A stretch of 64,000 nt of DNA, taken from NCBI RefSeq assembly GCF_051216895.1, contig NZ_JBPKAO010000001.1:527523-591522 (forward strand). The letters run 5' to 3'. The position numbers were made by a program, and so were the translations under genes. Below the pieces are notes generated by a model that did no database searches, was not told where the DNA came from, and was given only the letters and a program-made list of their open reading frames with translations. The DNA comes from Aquipuribacter sp051216895. GTDB lineage: Bacteria; Actinomycetota; Actinomycetes; Actinomycetales; JBBAYJ01. Shown piece after piece: positions 33,346-44,714 of the stretch; the stretch's first letter is position 1, and each line of letters starts with the position of its first letter.

Positions 33346-34596
33346 TCACGCCTGGTTCGGCGTCCCCGCACCGGGACGAGGGTGCTCGGGGCGACCGTAG
33401 GTCAACCGGCGGAGCAGCACCTCGAAGGGCCCACGGCGTCCCGCGAGCACCAGCGACCAGGCGGCGGCCACGGTGACGAGCCAGGCCAGCAGGGCGATGC
33501 CGTACGCGGTCGCCGTGCCCATCCCCTCGCCGAGCCCGAGCCCCCACGGCGACAGCAGCGGCGCCAGGAGCACCGACTGCAGCAGGTAGCAGGTGAGCGA
33601 CCGCTCGCCCACGGCCGCGAGGACGGCGGGAGCGCCGCGGCGGGGGGTGCGGCGCTCGTGGAGGCGCGCCGCCCAGAGGGCGAACAGGCAGACGTAGGCC
33701 ACCCCCATGGCCGTTCCGGTGACCGCGTGGACCCCGGCCAGGACCCCGGTCGTCAGCGCCGCAGGCTCCCAGACCCGGGCCACCACCAACGCGTAGGGCA
33801 GGCCCCCGGCGACCCCGACCAGCGAGCCGCCGACCGCGAGGCGCCGCAGCAGCGGGAGGTGCTCCCGCGGCCGGTCCAGCAGCCCCGCCCGGGCCATGGC
33901 CACCCCGACCAGCATGGGCGCCAGCACGAGCATGACCACGGTGCCGACGACGACGCCGAGCACCCAGACGCTCGCCCGCTCCACCATCGAGGGCAGGTAG
34001 TCCGACGGTGCGGCCGGGAACTCAGGGGCGAGGCCGAGGACGGCGTACATGACGCCGAGCAGGACCAGGCTCACGGTCCCCCAGGCGATGAGGACGCGGG
34101 GCCGCCTGTTCATCAGCAGCAGCACCACCAGTCCGGTCGCGCCGTACATGCCGAGGATGTCGCCCTCGAACAGCAGCGCCGCGTGGACCCCGCCGAAGGC
34201 GATGAGCCACAGCTGGCGGCGCAGCAGGACCGAGCGACGCCGGCGCGGCTCGAGGCCCCGTTCGGCCGTCCGCCGCGCGATGGTGACCAGGCCGAAGCCG
34301 AAGAGCAGGGCGAACATCGGCCGGGACCGGTCGTTGACCAGGAGGGTGACGACGAGGTCCAGGGCCCGGTCCAGGGGGGTGCCGTCGACGGGCCGGAACC
34401 CGGGGCCGGTGTCCGTCCCGTGCAGGTACAGGCCGACGTTGGCCAGGGCGATGCCGAGCAGGACGGCGCCGCGGGCGAGGTCGGGCGCCCAGGAGCGCTG
34501 GGCGGCGGGGGTGGGGCCTGCGGCCACCCCCGTGCGTCCGCCGGGGACGGTGGTGGGCTCGCCGGGAGGTACGGCGACGGTGCGCATCGGCTCCAT
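33346..34596 (-). CDS. DUF418 family membrane protein
   Basis: 416 residues with about ten membrane segments. N-terminal 'DLARGAVLLGIALANVG' and C-terminal 'AVGERSLTCYLLQSVLLAPLL' and 'GPFEVLLRRLTYGR' are the hallmarks of DUF418/YeiB-like proteins, a relative of the acyltransferase-3 fold. They are thought to be transporters or acyltransferases, with no proven function. ATG 34596 is used; ATG 34587 has a closer GGAG. It ends only 30 bases before malate synthase begins and could be cotranscribed with the allantoin operon. Confidence 0.85.
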   Translation of the reverse strand: MEPMRTVAVPPGEPTTVPGGRTGVAAGPTPAAQRSWAPDLARGAVLLGIALANVGLYLHGTDTGPGFRPVDGTPLDRALDLVVTLLVNDRSRPMFALLFGFGLVTIARRTAERGLEPRRRRSVLLRRQLWLIAFGGVHAALLFEGDILGMYGATGLVVLLLMNRRPRVLIAWGTVSLVLLGVMYAVLGLAPEFPAAPSDYLPSMVERASVWVLGVVVGTVVMLVLAPMLVGVAMARAGLLDRPREHLPLLRRLAVGGSLVGVAGGLPYALVVARVWEPAALTTGVLAGVHAVTGTAMGVAYVCLFALWAARLHERRTPRRGAPAVLAAVGERSLTCYLLQSVLLAPLLSPWGLGLGEGMGTATAYGIALLAWLVTVAAAWSLVLAGRRGPFEVLLRRLTYGRPEHPRPGAGTPNQA

Positions 34597-34747
34597 GCCG
34601 GACGACGTTAGGGGGGGCCTGGGTCGCATCCCATGGGGCAGGCGCACGAGGTGGGCCGGGGGGGCACCGTCGGTGCCACCGGGGGCGGGCCCCCCTCGGG
34701 CGGGGCGGAGGCAGGCTGGCGCGGGAGGCGGACCGGTGGTAGACGCG

Positions 34748-34782
34748 CCGGTGGGCGGACCCCGTCGGGGCCCGCCCACCGG
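34748..34782 (-). terminator. Hairpin terminator after the isomerase-like gene
   Basis: An 11-bp inverted repeat (CCGGTGGGCGG and its complement) encloses a further CCCC/GGGG pairing, giving a very stable hairpin. It lies 15-49 bases downstream of the minus-strand stop at 34797 and before the DUF418 start, so it probably separates the two transcripts. The rest of the 34597-34796 gap shows no gene. Confidence 0.7.
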
Positions 34783-34796
34783 TTGCTGCGGCTGGG

Positions 34797-36110
34797 TCAG
34801 CCGCGCAGGTTGAGCATGTTGTTCGCGCTGAACCGGGAGTTCCGCAGCGAACGGCCCGGGTCGGCGGCGCCGCCGGGGGCGTTGTCCTGCTCGTAGTTCG
34901 GGTTCATCTGGCCCTTCGGGCGGTAGCTGCGGAAGAACCGCTCGAAGTCGATGTCGCTGCTCGCGTCCCCGAACGGCACGATGTTGTAGCCGTTGCCCAC
35001 GCCGGGCTCGGCCCCGGTGTGGTCGCCGTCCTTGGCGTGGAACAGCGGGATGCGCATGCCCTCGCGCGCGGCGAACGCGGTCGGGTCGAAGATGTTCTGC
35101 CGACGCTGGCCGTCGTGGTCGAAGTACCAGCGGTGCTGGTGGTTGGCCACGTGGCCCCAGAAGATGTCCAGCTCGATGGGGCAGGTGCGGTCGGTGCTGC
35201 GCAGGTAGTGCTCCATGAGCCGGGTCGGGGACTCCCCGCGCACCATGACGGGCGCGGGGAGCGCAGCGCCGGTGATCCGGTCGACGGTGACCTCGACCAT
35301 GGGGCCGTCGGCCAGGAAGTTGTAGGCCGGGCTGTGGTTGTGCGGGTAGACCGACACCCGCAGCCGCGAACCCATGGCGTTGAGGGCGAGCCACTTCTCG
35401 GCGGCGAGGTCCCACGCCTCGACGTTGCGGTTGTTGGCGCTGGTGGGGTCGCCGCCCGTGCCCGTGAAGCCCATGCCCAGGATGGCCGCGGCCTCCAGCT
35501 CCAGCTGGAACCGGTCGCGCTCGAACGGGTTCATCGTGCCCGCGGGCGCGCCGCCCACCGACGGCGAACCGGGCCCGTCCCAGCTGTTCGGGATGTAGCC
35601 GTGGTTGCCGATGGCCTTGAGCCCGGTGTCGTCGAGGAACCTGCGCAGGCCACGGATGTACGTGAGGTACGCCGCGCGGTTCAGGTACAGGTTGTCGGGG
35701 TTGTTGACGGAGCCGAGGTTCGGCGCCGACCCGCCGCGGTTGGCCGCGTTCTGGTTCAGGCCGGCGAACTCGACCTGGCTGTAGCCGACCGAGGCGAGGT
35801 ACTCGAAGACCTCGAGGAACCCGCCGGGCAGCGGCACCAGCGGGCCCAGGTCGGTGATGTCCTCGGGGAAGGCCGGCCCGCCCAGGTGCCCCATGGTGGG
35901 CGCGGGGTTGCCGTGGATGCCGATGCGGGAGACGGCGTCGCGCTGCGTGTAGAGGATCGTGCCGACGCGGCGGTCGGGGATGAGACGGCCGTTGGCGACG
36001 GCCCGCGTGCTGGCGAAGGCGGGGCTGGTGCTCGAGGCGGCGCTGGCCACCAGGGCCATGGCTCCTGCGGTGGCGCCGAAGAAGCGGCGGCGGCTGACGG
36101 GTGCGGTCAC
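34797..36110 (-). CDS. Tat-exported sugar phosphate isomerase/epimerase-like protein
   Basis: 437 residues from GTG 36110 (GGAAGG nine bases upstream). The N-terminus has a twin-arginine signal, 'VSRRRFFGATAGAMALVAS', with a cut near 'SPAFA'. The mature part is an AP-endonuclease-2/xylose-isomerase-like TIM barrel: 'YSQVEFAGLN', 'AIGNHGYIP', 'YPHNHSPAYNF', 'ELDIFWGHVANHQHR' and 'IPLFHAKDGDH' supply likely metal-binding Glu, His and Asp. Export with metals fits the Tat route. The substrate is probably a sugar derivative taken from outside; the exact reaction is unknown. Confidence 0.85.
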   Translation of the reverse strand: MTAPVSRRRFFGATAGAMALVASAASSTSPAFASTRAVANGRLIPDRRVGTILYTQRDAVSRIGIHGNPAPTMGHLGGPAFPEDITDLGPLVPLPGGFLEVFEYLASVGYSQVEFAGLNQNAANRGGSAPNLGSVNNPDNLYLNRAAYLTYIRGLRRFLDDTGLKAIGNHGYIPNSWDGPGSPSVGGAPAGTMNPFERDRFQLELEAAAILGMGFTGTGGDPTSANNRNVEAWDLAAEKWLALNAMGSRLRVSVYPHNHSPAYNFLADGPMVEVTVDRITGAALPAPVMVRGESPTRLMEHYLRSTDRTCPIELDIFWGHVANHQHRWYFDHDGQRRQNIFDPTAFAAREGMRIPLFHAKDGDHTGAEPGVGNGYNIVPFGDASSDIDFERFFRSYRPKGQMNPNYEQDNAPGGAADPGRSLRNSRFSANNMLNLRG

Positions 36111-36411
36111 GGTGTGGGTCCTTCCGGGGGTCGCCGGGCTCCGGGGGCGACCCGGGGCCCCGACGTCGTTGTCGGCGGAGGTGATCTGTCGCGGCACGTG
36201 AGGTGTCGGTCCGCTGGACGTCGGGGATGGCGCCAGTCGGCTCGGCCGTCGCGGCTCGGGGGAGAGGCGGTGGCGACACCGAACTTCCTCGCCTGGCCGA
36301 GGCTTGTCAAGGATTCATGCCATCTTTTGAACGTTTGGTGGCAAAAGTGCGGCGGAGGGTCGCGCCCCCGTCCGGTCTGCCCCCATTTCCGCCCGATGGC
36401 AGGCTGGGTGG
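36111..36411. promoter_or_regulatory. 301-base divergent intergenic region with an AT-rich inverted repeat
   Basis: No gene is seen. It contains an unusually AT-rich patch with an inverted repeat (CTTTTG 36325-36330 and CAAAAG 36343-36348, spaced by 12 bases). On the minus strand a TTGACA (36311-36306) lies about 200 bases upstream of the isomerase-like start, with only a weak -10 (GAAGTT) 18 bases on. A regulator-binding site controlling the isomerase-like gene and/or the thioesterase is plausible. Confidence 0.4.
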
Positions 36412-36945
36412 GTGAACCTGTACCTGCGCCTGCTGGCGTTCGCCCTGCTCACCCGCCGACGCAGCCGGGTGTCCGTGCTCGGTCCCGCGCGCACCCCGTT
36501 CCGGGTCTGGCCCACGGACCTCGACCTGCTGCGGCACGTCAACAACGGCACGTACCTGACGATCATGGACATCGCCCGGCTCGACCTGCTGTCACGGGCC
36601 GGGTTGTCCGGCGCCATCCGGTCGCGGGGCTGGTACCCGGTGGTGGTCGCGGAGACCATCACCTTCCGCCGCTCGTTGACCCTGTTCCAGCGCTTCGAGA
36701 TCGTCACGACGTGCCTGGGCTGGGACGAGCGGTCGATCTTCCTGGCCCAGGACTTCGAGCGCGGCGGCACCGTCATCGCCTCCGCCGTGATCCGGGCCCG
36801 GTTCCTGGGGCGTGACGGCGAGCGGGTGACCCCGGAGCAGCTGCTCGAGCTCGCCGGTGACCTGGGGCCGCGACCGGTCCTGCCGGAGTGGGTCGAGCGC
36901 TGGGCCGCGGCGACGGACACCCGGTCGGCGGCCGCCGCGGCGTAG
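36412..36945 (+). CDS. Hotdog-fold acyl-CoA thioesterase-like protein
   Basis: 177 residues from GTG 36412. The hotdog signature is 'RVWPTDLDLLRHVNNGTYL' followed by 'MDIARLDLL', with the conserved Asp and Asn of 4HBT-type (YbgC/THEM6-like) thioesterases. Later 'VAETITFRRSLTLFQRFEIV' forms the core strands. The first ~20 residues are hydrophobic and basic and could associate with the membrane. It is probably a thioesterase for an acyl-CoA of unknown chain. Confidence 0.82.
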   Translation: MNLYLRLLAFALLTRRRSRVSVLGPARTPFRVWPTDLDLLRHVNNGTYLTIMDIARLDLLSRAGLSGAIRSRGWYPVVVAETITFRRSLTLFQRFEIVTTCLGWDERSIFLAQDFERGGTVIASAVIRARFLGRDGERVTPEQLLELAGDLGPRPVLPEWVERWAAATDTRSAAAAA

Positions 36946-37054
36946 GTCTCCGGCCGCCCGCCGGGACCGGTGCCGGGGCGGTGCGTCTCGGTCGCTGCTC
37001 CCGCGGCCACGGGACGGGTCGGACCGTTGTGGTGTGCCTGGGGCGGGTGTTTGA

Positions 37055-37084
37055 TTGACACCGGGCGACGTCGACGCTTACGCG
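37055..37084 (+). promoter_or_regulatory. Candidate promoter of the repetitive protein gene
   Basis: TTGACA at 37055-37060 is followed after 18 bases by TACGCG at 37079-37084, just upstream of a GGGAGG ribosome site and ATG 37098. The -35 is a perfect consensus; the -10 is weak. Confidence 0.4.
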
Positions 37085-37097
37085 ATGGGAGGCCCGC

Positions 37098-38090
37098 ATG
37101 ACCGATGTGTCACCCGGGGCACGCAGGTGGACGGACGACCGCCGCGCCCTCACGTTGCTGAAGCTGACTCCCACGCTCCTGGTGCTGGCCGTCTCGACGG
37201 TGGCGATCACGCAGTTCCCGCCCGGGCCGGACCCCGGGGCGTCGACCCCACCGGTGGCGGCCCCGACGAGCGAGTCGGCGGCCGAGGGTGCGACCGGGGC
37301 AGCGGGCATCGTCGTGGGGCCGGACCGAGCCGGCGCGGCCGCCGGTGCCCTGAGCAGCGTGGGCGCGCTCGCCGAGCTCGTCGGCTCTCGTCCCGCCGTG
37401 GGTCTCGCGGCAGGTGGCCGGCAGTCGTCGAGCCCTGTGCCGTCGACCCCTCGGCCGGACCTGGGGTCGGGCAGACCGCCGTCCGCCACGTCAGCAGCGC
37501 AGCCGGTAGCCGCAGCGGCGCCGGGACCGACCACCACGGCCAAGGCCGGCGCGCCGGTCAGGACCATCGAGGCGCCGACGGCGGCACCGGCTGCGACGGC
37601 GGCACCCGCTGCGACGGCGGCACCCGCTGCGACGGCGGCACCCGCTGCGACGGCGGCCCCCGTTGCGACGGCCAGACCCGTTGCGACGGCGGATCCCGTT
37701 CCGACGAGCAGGCCCGTTCCGACGAGCAGGCCCGTTCCGACGAGCAGGCCGGTGCCGACGAGCAGGCCGGTGCCGACGAGCAGGCCGGTGCCGACGAGCA
37801 GGCCCGTTCCGACGAGCAGGCCGGCGCCGACGAACGCCCCGGTCACCCCGACCGCCGCGCCGGCCGACCCGGTCCCCGCGGAGAACGGCCGGCCCACCGG
37901 GAAGGGCAAGCCCGATGGCAACGCCGACGGCAGGCCCGACCACGCGGGGCACGGCAGGCCCGACCACGCGGGGCACGGCAGGCCCGACCAGGCGGGGCAC
38001 GGCAGGCCCGACCAGGCGGGGCACGGCAGGCCCGACCACGCGGGGCACGGCAAGCCCGCCACGGCCGGCAACGGCCGACCCTCTCCCTGA
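37098..38090 (+). CDS. Repetitive Pro/Ala/Thr-rich membrane-anchored or secreted protein
   Basis: 330 residues. One hydrophobic segment (about 20-38) after a charged N-terminus suggests a signal anchor. Residues ~161-248 are hexapeptide repeats of two kinds, Ala-Thr-Ala-Ala-Pro-Ala and Pro-Thr-Ser-Arg-Pro-Val. Residues ~278-320 are five octapeptides, Gly-Arg-Pro-Asp-His/Gln-Ala-Gly-His. The protein should be extended and exposed, possibly wall-spanning or mucin-like, and the Thr/Ser-Pro part may be glycosylated. ATG 37098 has GGGAGG upstream and a TTGACA promoter. The opposite strand is also open for 1.3 kb, a by-product of the repeats. No family recognised. Confidence 0.7.
   Translation: MTDVSPGARRWTDDRRALTLLKLTPTLLVLAVSTVAITQFPPGPDPGASTPPVAAPTSESAAEGATGAAGIVVGPDRAGAAAGALSSVGALAELVGSRPAVGLAAGGRQSSSPVPSTPRPDLGSGRPPSATSAAQPVAAAAPGPTTTAKAGAPVRTIEAPTAAPAATAAPAATAAPAATAAPAATAAPVATARPVATADPVPTSRPVPTSRPVPTSRPVPTSRPVPTSRPVPTSRPVPTSRPAPTNAPVTPTAAPADPVPAENGRPTGKGKPDGNADGRPDHAGHGRPDHAGHGRPDQAGHGRPDQAGHGRPDHAGHGKPATAGNGRPSP
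37578..37841 (+). repeat. 18-bp coding tandem repeats (two subtypes)
   Basis: About four to six copies of an 18-bp unit coding Ala-Thr-Ala-Ala-Pro-Ala grade into seven copies of a second 18-bp unit coding Pro-Thr-Ser-Arg-Pro-Val. The copies are nearly identical at DNA level, indicating recent amplification. Confidence 0.9.
37929..38057 (+). repeat. 24-bp coding tandem repeats
   Basis: Five consecutive 24-bp units code Gly-Arg-Pro-Asp-His/Gln-Ala-Gly-His, plus a degenerate sixth. The only changes between full units are single-base His/Gln switches. Confidence 0.9.
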
Positions 38091-38126
38091 CGCCGCCCCC
38101 GGCGCCCGGGGCGACCAGCACCGGAC

Positions 38127-39029
38127 CTAGACGAAGCCGGGCACCGACTCCCACGCGCGTCCGGCGGGCGGGGCGTCCTCGCGCAGCACGCTGCCCTCGA
38201 TCAGACCGTAGGGGCGGTCGGCGGCGACGAAGACCTCGTTGGGGTTGTCGAGGCCGAACGGGGTCAGGTCGACGACGAAGTGGTGCTTGTTGGGCATGGA
38301 CAACCGCACCTCGGCGACGTCCGGGTGCTGCTCCAGGACGGCCCTGCCCATGGCGTACAGGGTCTGCTGCAGGGCGAGCGAGTGCAGCGACGCGAACGTC
38401 TCGAGCAGGGTGGTGCGGATCGCGGCGTGCGCGGCCGAGAAGCTGCCACCGTGCTCCGCGATGGAGGCGTAGCGCCAGCGGGCGGTCACCGCGGTCGCCA
38501 GCACCCGGTCGGAGGTCTCGGGCAGGGTCGTCCACGCGTCCCGCGGGAACCCGTGGAACTCCGAGCCGGTGGACTTGAGCACCACGAGGTCGCGCAGCCC
38601 GGACAGCACCCAGGTGTCGTCCCCGTCGATCGTCACCACCGTGGTGCGGGTCTCGCCGCCCGGGCGGCTGAACGCGTGGTCGTGCTCGACGCCGTCGACC
38701 TCGATGCGTTGCCAGGAGTGGGTGTCCACCTCGATCCGGGCGCCGGTCACGGCGTCCTGGGTGTCGACGAAGTGCCGCCCGAGCCGCATCGCGAAGTCCT
38801 CCGGGTCGCCCACCCCGAACTGCCGGGCGAAGGCGAACACGGTGTTCTTCTGGGTGTCGGTCGGCAGGACGGCGGAGTTGTCGCCGTGCAGGTGCGTCCC
38901 CGCGAAGTCGCCCCGCAGCTGGGTGGTGACCGTGAGGTCGGTGATGACGTGACGGGGCGTCGACCGGTCCACGTGCACGAGGCGGACCTCGGCCTTGCCG
39001 TACTGGTTGGGTCCCAGGACGATCCCCAT
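38127..39029 (-). CDS. uox: Factor-independent urate hydroxylase (uricase)
   Basis: 300 residues, the normal length. The catalytic Lys is in 'NQYGKAEVRLVHV' near the N-terminus and the partner Thr in 'LPTDTQKNTVFAFA'. 'TGSEFHGFPRD' and 'SMPNKHHFVVDL' are the two classic uricase signatures. It oxidises urate with O2 to 5-hydroxyisourate and H2O2, without cofactor. ATG 39029 comes one base after the stop of the HIU hydrolase gene. It ends the OHCU decarboxylase/HIU hydrolase/uricase operon. Confidence 0.96.
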   Translation of the reverse strand: MGIVLGPNQYGKAEVRLVHVDRSTPRHVITDLTVTTQLRGDFAGTHLHGDNSAVLPTDTQKNTVFAFARQFGVGDPEDFAMRLGRHFVDTQDAVTGARIEVDTHSWQRIEVDGVEHDHAFSRPGGETRTTVVTIDGDDTWVLSGLRDLVVLKSTGSEFHGFPRDAWTTLPETSDRVLATAVTARWRYASIAEHGGSFSAAHAAIRTTLLETFASLHSLALQQTLYAMGRAVLEQHPDVAEVRLSMPNKHHFVVDLTPFGLDNPNEVFVAADRPYGLIEGSVLREDAPPAGRAWESVPGFV

Positions 39030-39030
39030 G

Positions 39031-39375
39031 TCAGCTCCCGCGGTAGGTGGAGTAGGCGAACGGCGACAGCAGCAGCGGCACGTGGTGGTGCGCGCGGTCC
39101 GGGTCCAGGGTGAACGTGACCACGACGTAGGGGTAGAAGGTCTCGCGGTCGGCGGCGGTGAACCAGTCGCCCGTGGCGAACGTCAGGCGGTACGTGCCGT
39201 GCGGCATGCCCGGACCGGCGTCGGGGCCGAGCGAGCGGCACCGACCGTCGCCGTCGGTGGTGGCCGCCGCCACCTGCTCCCACCCGTCGTCGGTGGACCG
39301 CTCCAGGACGACGACCACCCCGGCCGCAGGGCTGCCGGTGGCGGCGTCCAGGACGTGCGTGGTGACGGCGCTCAC
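39031..39375 (-). CDS. uraH: 5-hydroxyisourate hydrolase
   Basis: 114 residues from GTG 39375. The transthyretin-like fold starts 'VTTHVLDAATGSPAAGV' (catalytic His in the first strand), continues with 'DGRCRSL' (catalytic Arg), and ends with the invariant 'YSTYRGS'. The family hydrolyses 5-hydroxyisourate to OHCU. The start overlaps the OHCU decarboxylase stop, and the stop is one base from the uricase start, so all three enzymes of urate to allantoin conversion are made together. Confidence 0.96.
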   Translation of the reverse strand: MSAVTTHVLDAATGSPAAGVVVVLERSTDDGWEQVAAATTDGDGRCRSLGPDAGPGMPHGTYRLTFATGDWFTAADRETFYPYVVVTFTLDPDRAHHHVPLLLSPFAYSTYRGS

Positions 39376-39929
39376 CGGCCGGCCTCCGGCTGCGCGAGCT
39401 GGTCGAGCAGGCCACGCAGCCGCAGCACGGCGATCTCGCCCAGCTGCTGCCGGACGACGCGGCCCTCGGTGGCGGGGTCGTTGCCCAGCCGCTGCTGCGC
39501 CAGGGCCAGCAGGTCCTCTGCGCTGCGCCCGGTGGCGCGGACCAGGAACACCTGGCCGAAGCGGGCCTCGTAGGCGAGGTTGGCCCGCAGCAGCAGCTCG
39601 GCGGTGGTCGGGTCCAGGCTCACCCCCGCCTGCTCGCGCCGCGAGTGCGCGGACGACGGGCCGGCGTCCGTGGGTCGTTCCCCGATCCGGGGGTGCGCCG
39701 TCAGGGCCTGCCGCACGCCGTCGTCCGACAGCCCCTGCGCCGCGGCCCCGGCCGCGGCCTCCACGGCGGGCACGGAGCCGTACGGCCGCCCGGCGAGGAG
39801 GGCGTCGACCCACTCCCGAGCGTGCAGGCACACCTCGAGCCGTGGTCGCAGCGTCTCCGCCGCGGACGCGTCGAACGCGTCGACGGCCCGGGTCGGGCCG
39901 TCGGGGGCTGCTGCCGGGACGTCGCTCAC
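39372..39929 (-). CDS. uraD: OHCU decarboxylase
   Basis: 185 residues from GTG 39929. Family features: the catalytic His in 'LTAHPRIGER', then 'SRREQAGV', 'NLAYEARFGQVFLVRATGRSAEDLL' (in pieces), and the C-terminal 'EIAVLRLRGLL'. The N-terminal 20 residues are disordered. It decarboxylates OHCU stereospecifically to (S)-allantoin. First gene of the urate operon, with an 89-base divergent gap to xanthine dehydrogenase, where shared regulation is likely, though no operator could be named. Confidence 0.94.
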   Translation of the reverse strand: MSDVPAAAPDGPTRAVDAFDASAAETLRPRLEVCLHAREWVDALLAGRPYGSVPAVEAAAGAAAQGLSDDGVRQALTAHPRIGERPTDAGPSSAHSRREQAGVSLDPTTAELLLRANLAYEARFGQVFLVRATGRSAEDLLALAQQRLGNDPATEGRVVRQQLGEIAVLRLRGLLDQLAQPEAGR

Positions 39930-40018
39930 GCGAGCAGTATCACCGCACGTCGTCCCTCGCGCCCCGGTTGCGGTGCGGTGGCAGCATCACCGTCGCGTGC
40001 CCGTGGGTACCCTGGCGC

Positions 40019-41469
40019 ATGGTCGACGTCGAGCCGCTGGTGCTGCGCCTGAACGGGCGCGACGTGGCCCTCGGGGGCCTGCCGCCGACCGCGACGCTGC
40101 TGCGTGCGGTCCGGGCCCAGGGCCTGGTCGGGACCAAGGAGGGCTGCGGCGACGGGGACTGCGGCGCCTGCACCGTGGTGCTCACCTCGAGCGGGCCCGA
40201 CGGCACCCCTACCCACCGAGCGGTGAACAGCTGCCTGGTCCCGGTCGGGTCCGTCGTGGGCCTGGACGTGGTCACGGTCGAGGGGGTGGCCGCCCCCGAC
40301 GGCGGGCTGCACCCGGTCCAGCAGGCCGTGGTCGACTGTGCCGGGTCCCAGTGCGGCTACTGCACACCGGGTGTCGTGATGAGCATGTTCGCCGGCTACC
40401 ACGACCCGGTCGAGCGGGGCCCGGACGGCGTCGACCCCGCCGTCGTCGAGGGCAACCTGTGCCGCTGCACCGGTTACACGTCCATCCGCCGCGCCTGCCG
40501 CCGGCTGGGTGCCCCCGAGGGCACGGGTGCGGACGCACCCGCGCCCAGGGCGTCCACGGCCCACGTCGCCGCCGTGACGTCCGCCGGGCGCACGTTCCTC
40601 CGTCCGACGGCGCTGGCCGACGCGCTCGCCCTGCTGGCCGGGCACCCCGACGCGACCCTGGTCGCCGGTGGCACCGACCTGGGCCTCGAGCTGTCGCACC
40701 GCACCCTCGACCCCGCCGTCGTGGTGTCGCTGGAGCACGTGGTCGAGCTGCAGCGGCTGCGGCGGACGGCCACGCACCTGCAGGTCGGGGCCGGAGTCAC
40801 GCTGACCCGGCTCGAGCGCGAGGCGGCCGGCCTGCTCCCGGCGCTGGAGGAGATGCTGCACTGGTTCGCGGCCCGTCAGGTCCGCAACCGCGCCACGCTC
40901 GGCGGCAACCTGGGCACCGCGTCACCCATCGGCGACCTGCCCCCGGTCCTGCTGGCGCTCGACGCCGACGTGCACCTGGACGGCCCGGACGGGCCCCGCA
41001 CGGTGGCCGTCGCGGACTTCTTCACCGGGTACCGCGAGACGAGGCGCCGTCCCGGCGAGGTGGTCACCCGGGTCGACCTGCCCCTGGGCCCCGGTGCGGG
41101 GGCGACGACCCGGTTGAGCGGGTCCTACAAGGTCGGCAAGCGAGGCACCGACGACATCAGCGTCGTCGCCGCCGCGTTCACCGTCGACCTGGACGCCGAG
41201 GGGACCGTGGTCCACGCCCGCCTCGCGTACGGCGGCGTCGCCGCCACCCCGGTGCGCGCCCACGAGGTCGAGAGCACCCTGCTCGGCACCCGTCTGGACC
41301 GGGGCACCGTCGCCCGCGCGGCCGGCCTGCTGCGGGACACGTTCACCCCGCTGGACGACCTGCGTGCCAGCGCCGACTACCGCCGTCGGCTGGTGGGGAG
41401 CCTGTTCGAGAAGTTCTGCGCCGAGCACGCCCCGCCCGTCGGCGACGACCGTCACCCGGAGGCCGTGGC

Positions 41470-41473
<4 letters not shown>
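40019..41473 (+). CDS. xdhA: Xanthine dehydrogenase small subunit (2Fe-2S and FAD)
   Basis: 484 residues. The first ferredoxin-type 2Fe-2S cluster uses Cys43, Cys48 and Cys51 in 'GCGDGDCGACTVVL' plus a later Cys; the second, helical cluster has 'GSQCGYCTPGVVM' and 'GNLCRCTGY'. The FAD domain follows ('LVAGGTDLGLEL', 'ATLGGNLGTASPIGDL') and then the CODH-type C-terminal domain. ATG 40019 is used. It passes electrons from the Mo centre to NAD+. It overlaps the large-subunit gene by four bases (ATGA). Confidence 0.95.
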
Positions 41474-43877
<2,404 letters not shown>

Positions 43878-43881
<4 letters not shown>

Positions 43882-44714
43882 GCGGTGCGGACGAGACGGG
43901 CGGGGCCGGGCAGTCGTGGTGGGAGGCCCTGGGTGAGCTCACGGCGGCGGGCACGCCGTTCGTGCTCGTCACGGTGGCCGAGGTCCGCGGCCACACCCCT
44001 CGCGGTGCCGGCAGCAAGATGCTGGTCACTGCCACCCGGGCCGTCGGCACCGTCGGCGGCGGCAGCCTCGAGCGCTCGGCGGTCCTGCAGGCGCGTCGGA
44101 TGCTCGACGACGGCGCGGTGTCACCGCGGCTGGAACGCACCCGGCTGGACCGCAGCCCCGGTGAGCACGGCGTGCAGTGCTGCGGGGGAGAGGTGACCCT
44201 GCTGCTGGAGCCCGTCCGTCCCGCCCGTCCGGTGGTCGCCGTGTTCGGCGCCGGGCACGTCGGTCGTGCGCTCGCGCAGGTGCTGTCGGTGCTGCCCGTC
44301 GACGTCCGCCTGGTCGACTCCCGCCCGGACGAGCTCGTGCCCGTCGCGACCGGTCGCGTCGGCGCCGCCGACGTGTCGACCGTGCCCGCGCCGGTCCCGG
44401 ACGTCGTGGCCCGCGACCTGCCCTCGGGTGCGCACGTGCTCGTCATGACCCACGACCACACCGAGGACCTCGCGGTGCTCGACGTCTGCCTGCGTCGTGA
44501 CGACCTGGGGTTCCTGGGTCTGATCGGCAGCGCGGCCAAGTGGCGCACGTTCCGTGCGCAGCTGGGTCACCTCGGCCACGACGAGGCCGCGCTGGCGCGG
44601 GTCACCACCCCGATCGGCCTCGACGGCGTGCCGGGCAAGAGCCCCGCGGCCATCGCCGTGGCGACGGCCGCGCAGCTGCTGACCGTGCTCGACCTGCCGG
44701 AGAGCAGCACCTGA
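43878..44714 (+). CDS. xdhC: XdhC, molybdenum cofactor insertion protein
   Basis: 278 residues from GTG 43878. N-terminal XdhC/CoxI domain with 'GHTPRGAGSKMLV' and 'GTVGGGSLE', 'QCCGGEVTLLLEPV', then a Rossmann domain with 'VAVFGAGHVGRALA', 'DSRPDELV' and 'VMTHDHTEDLAVL', ending 'IGSAAKWRTF' and 'IGLDGVPGKSPAAIAV'. XdhC binds Moco, helps its sulfuration and delivers it to the large subunit. Third gene of the xdh operon. Confidence 0.95.

Noticed and set aside
31609..34611. 1000-residue plus-strand frame
   Set aside because: Antisense of malate synthase and the DUF418 gene; composition is typical of high-GC shadow frames and has no family motif.
36773..38071. 432-residue minus-strand frame with repetitive Gly/Leu/Val/Cys content opposite the repeat protein
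   Set aside because: The repeats keep both strands open. The plus strand has a ribosome site, a promoter-like TTGACA and a sensible membrane anchor; the minus frame has none.
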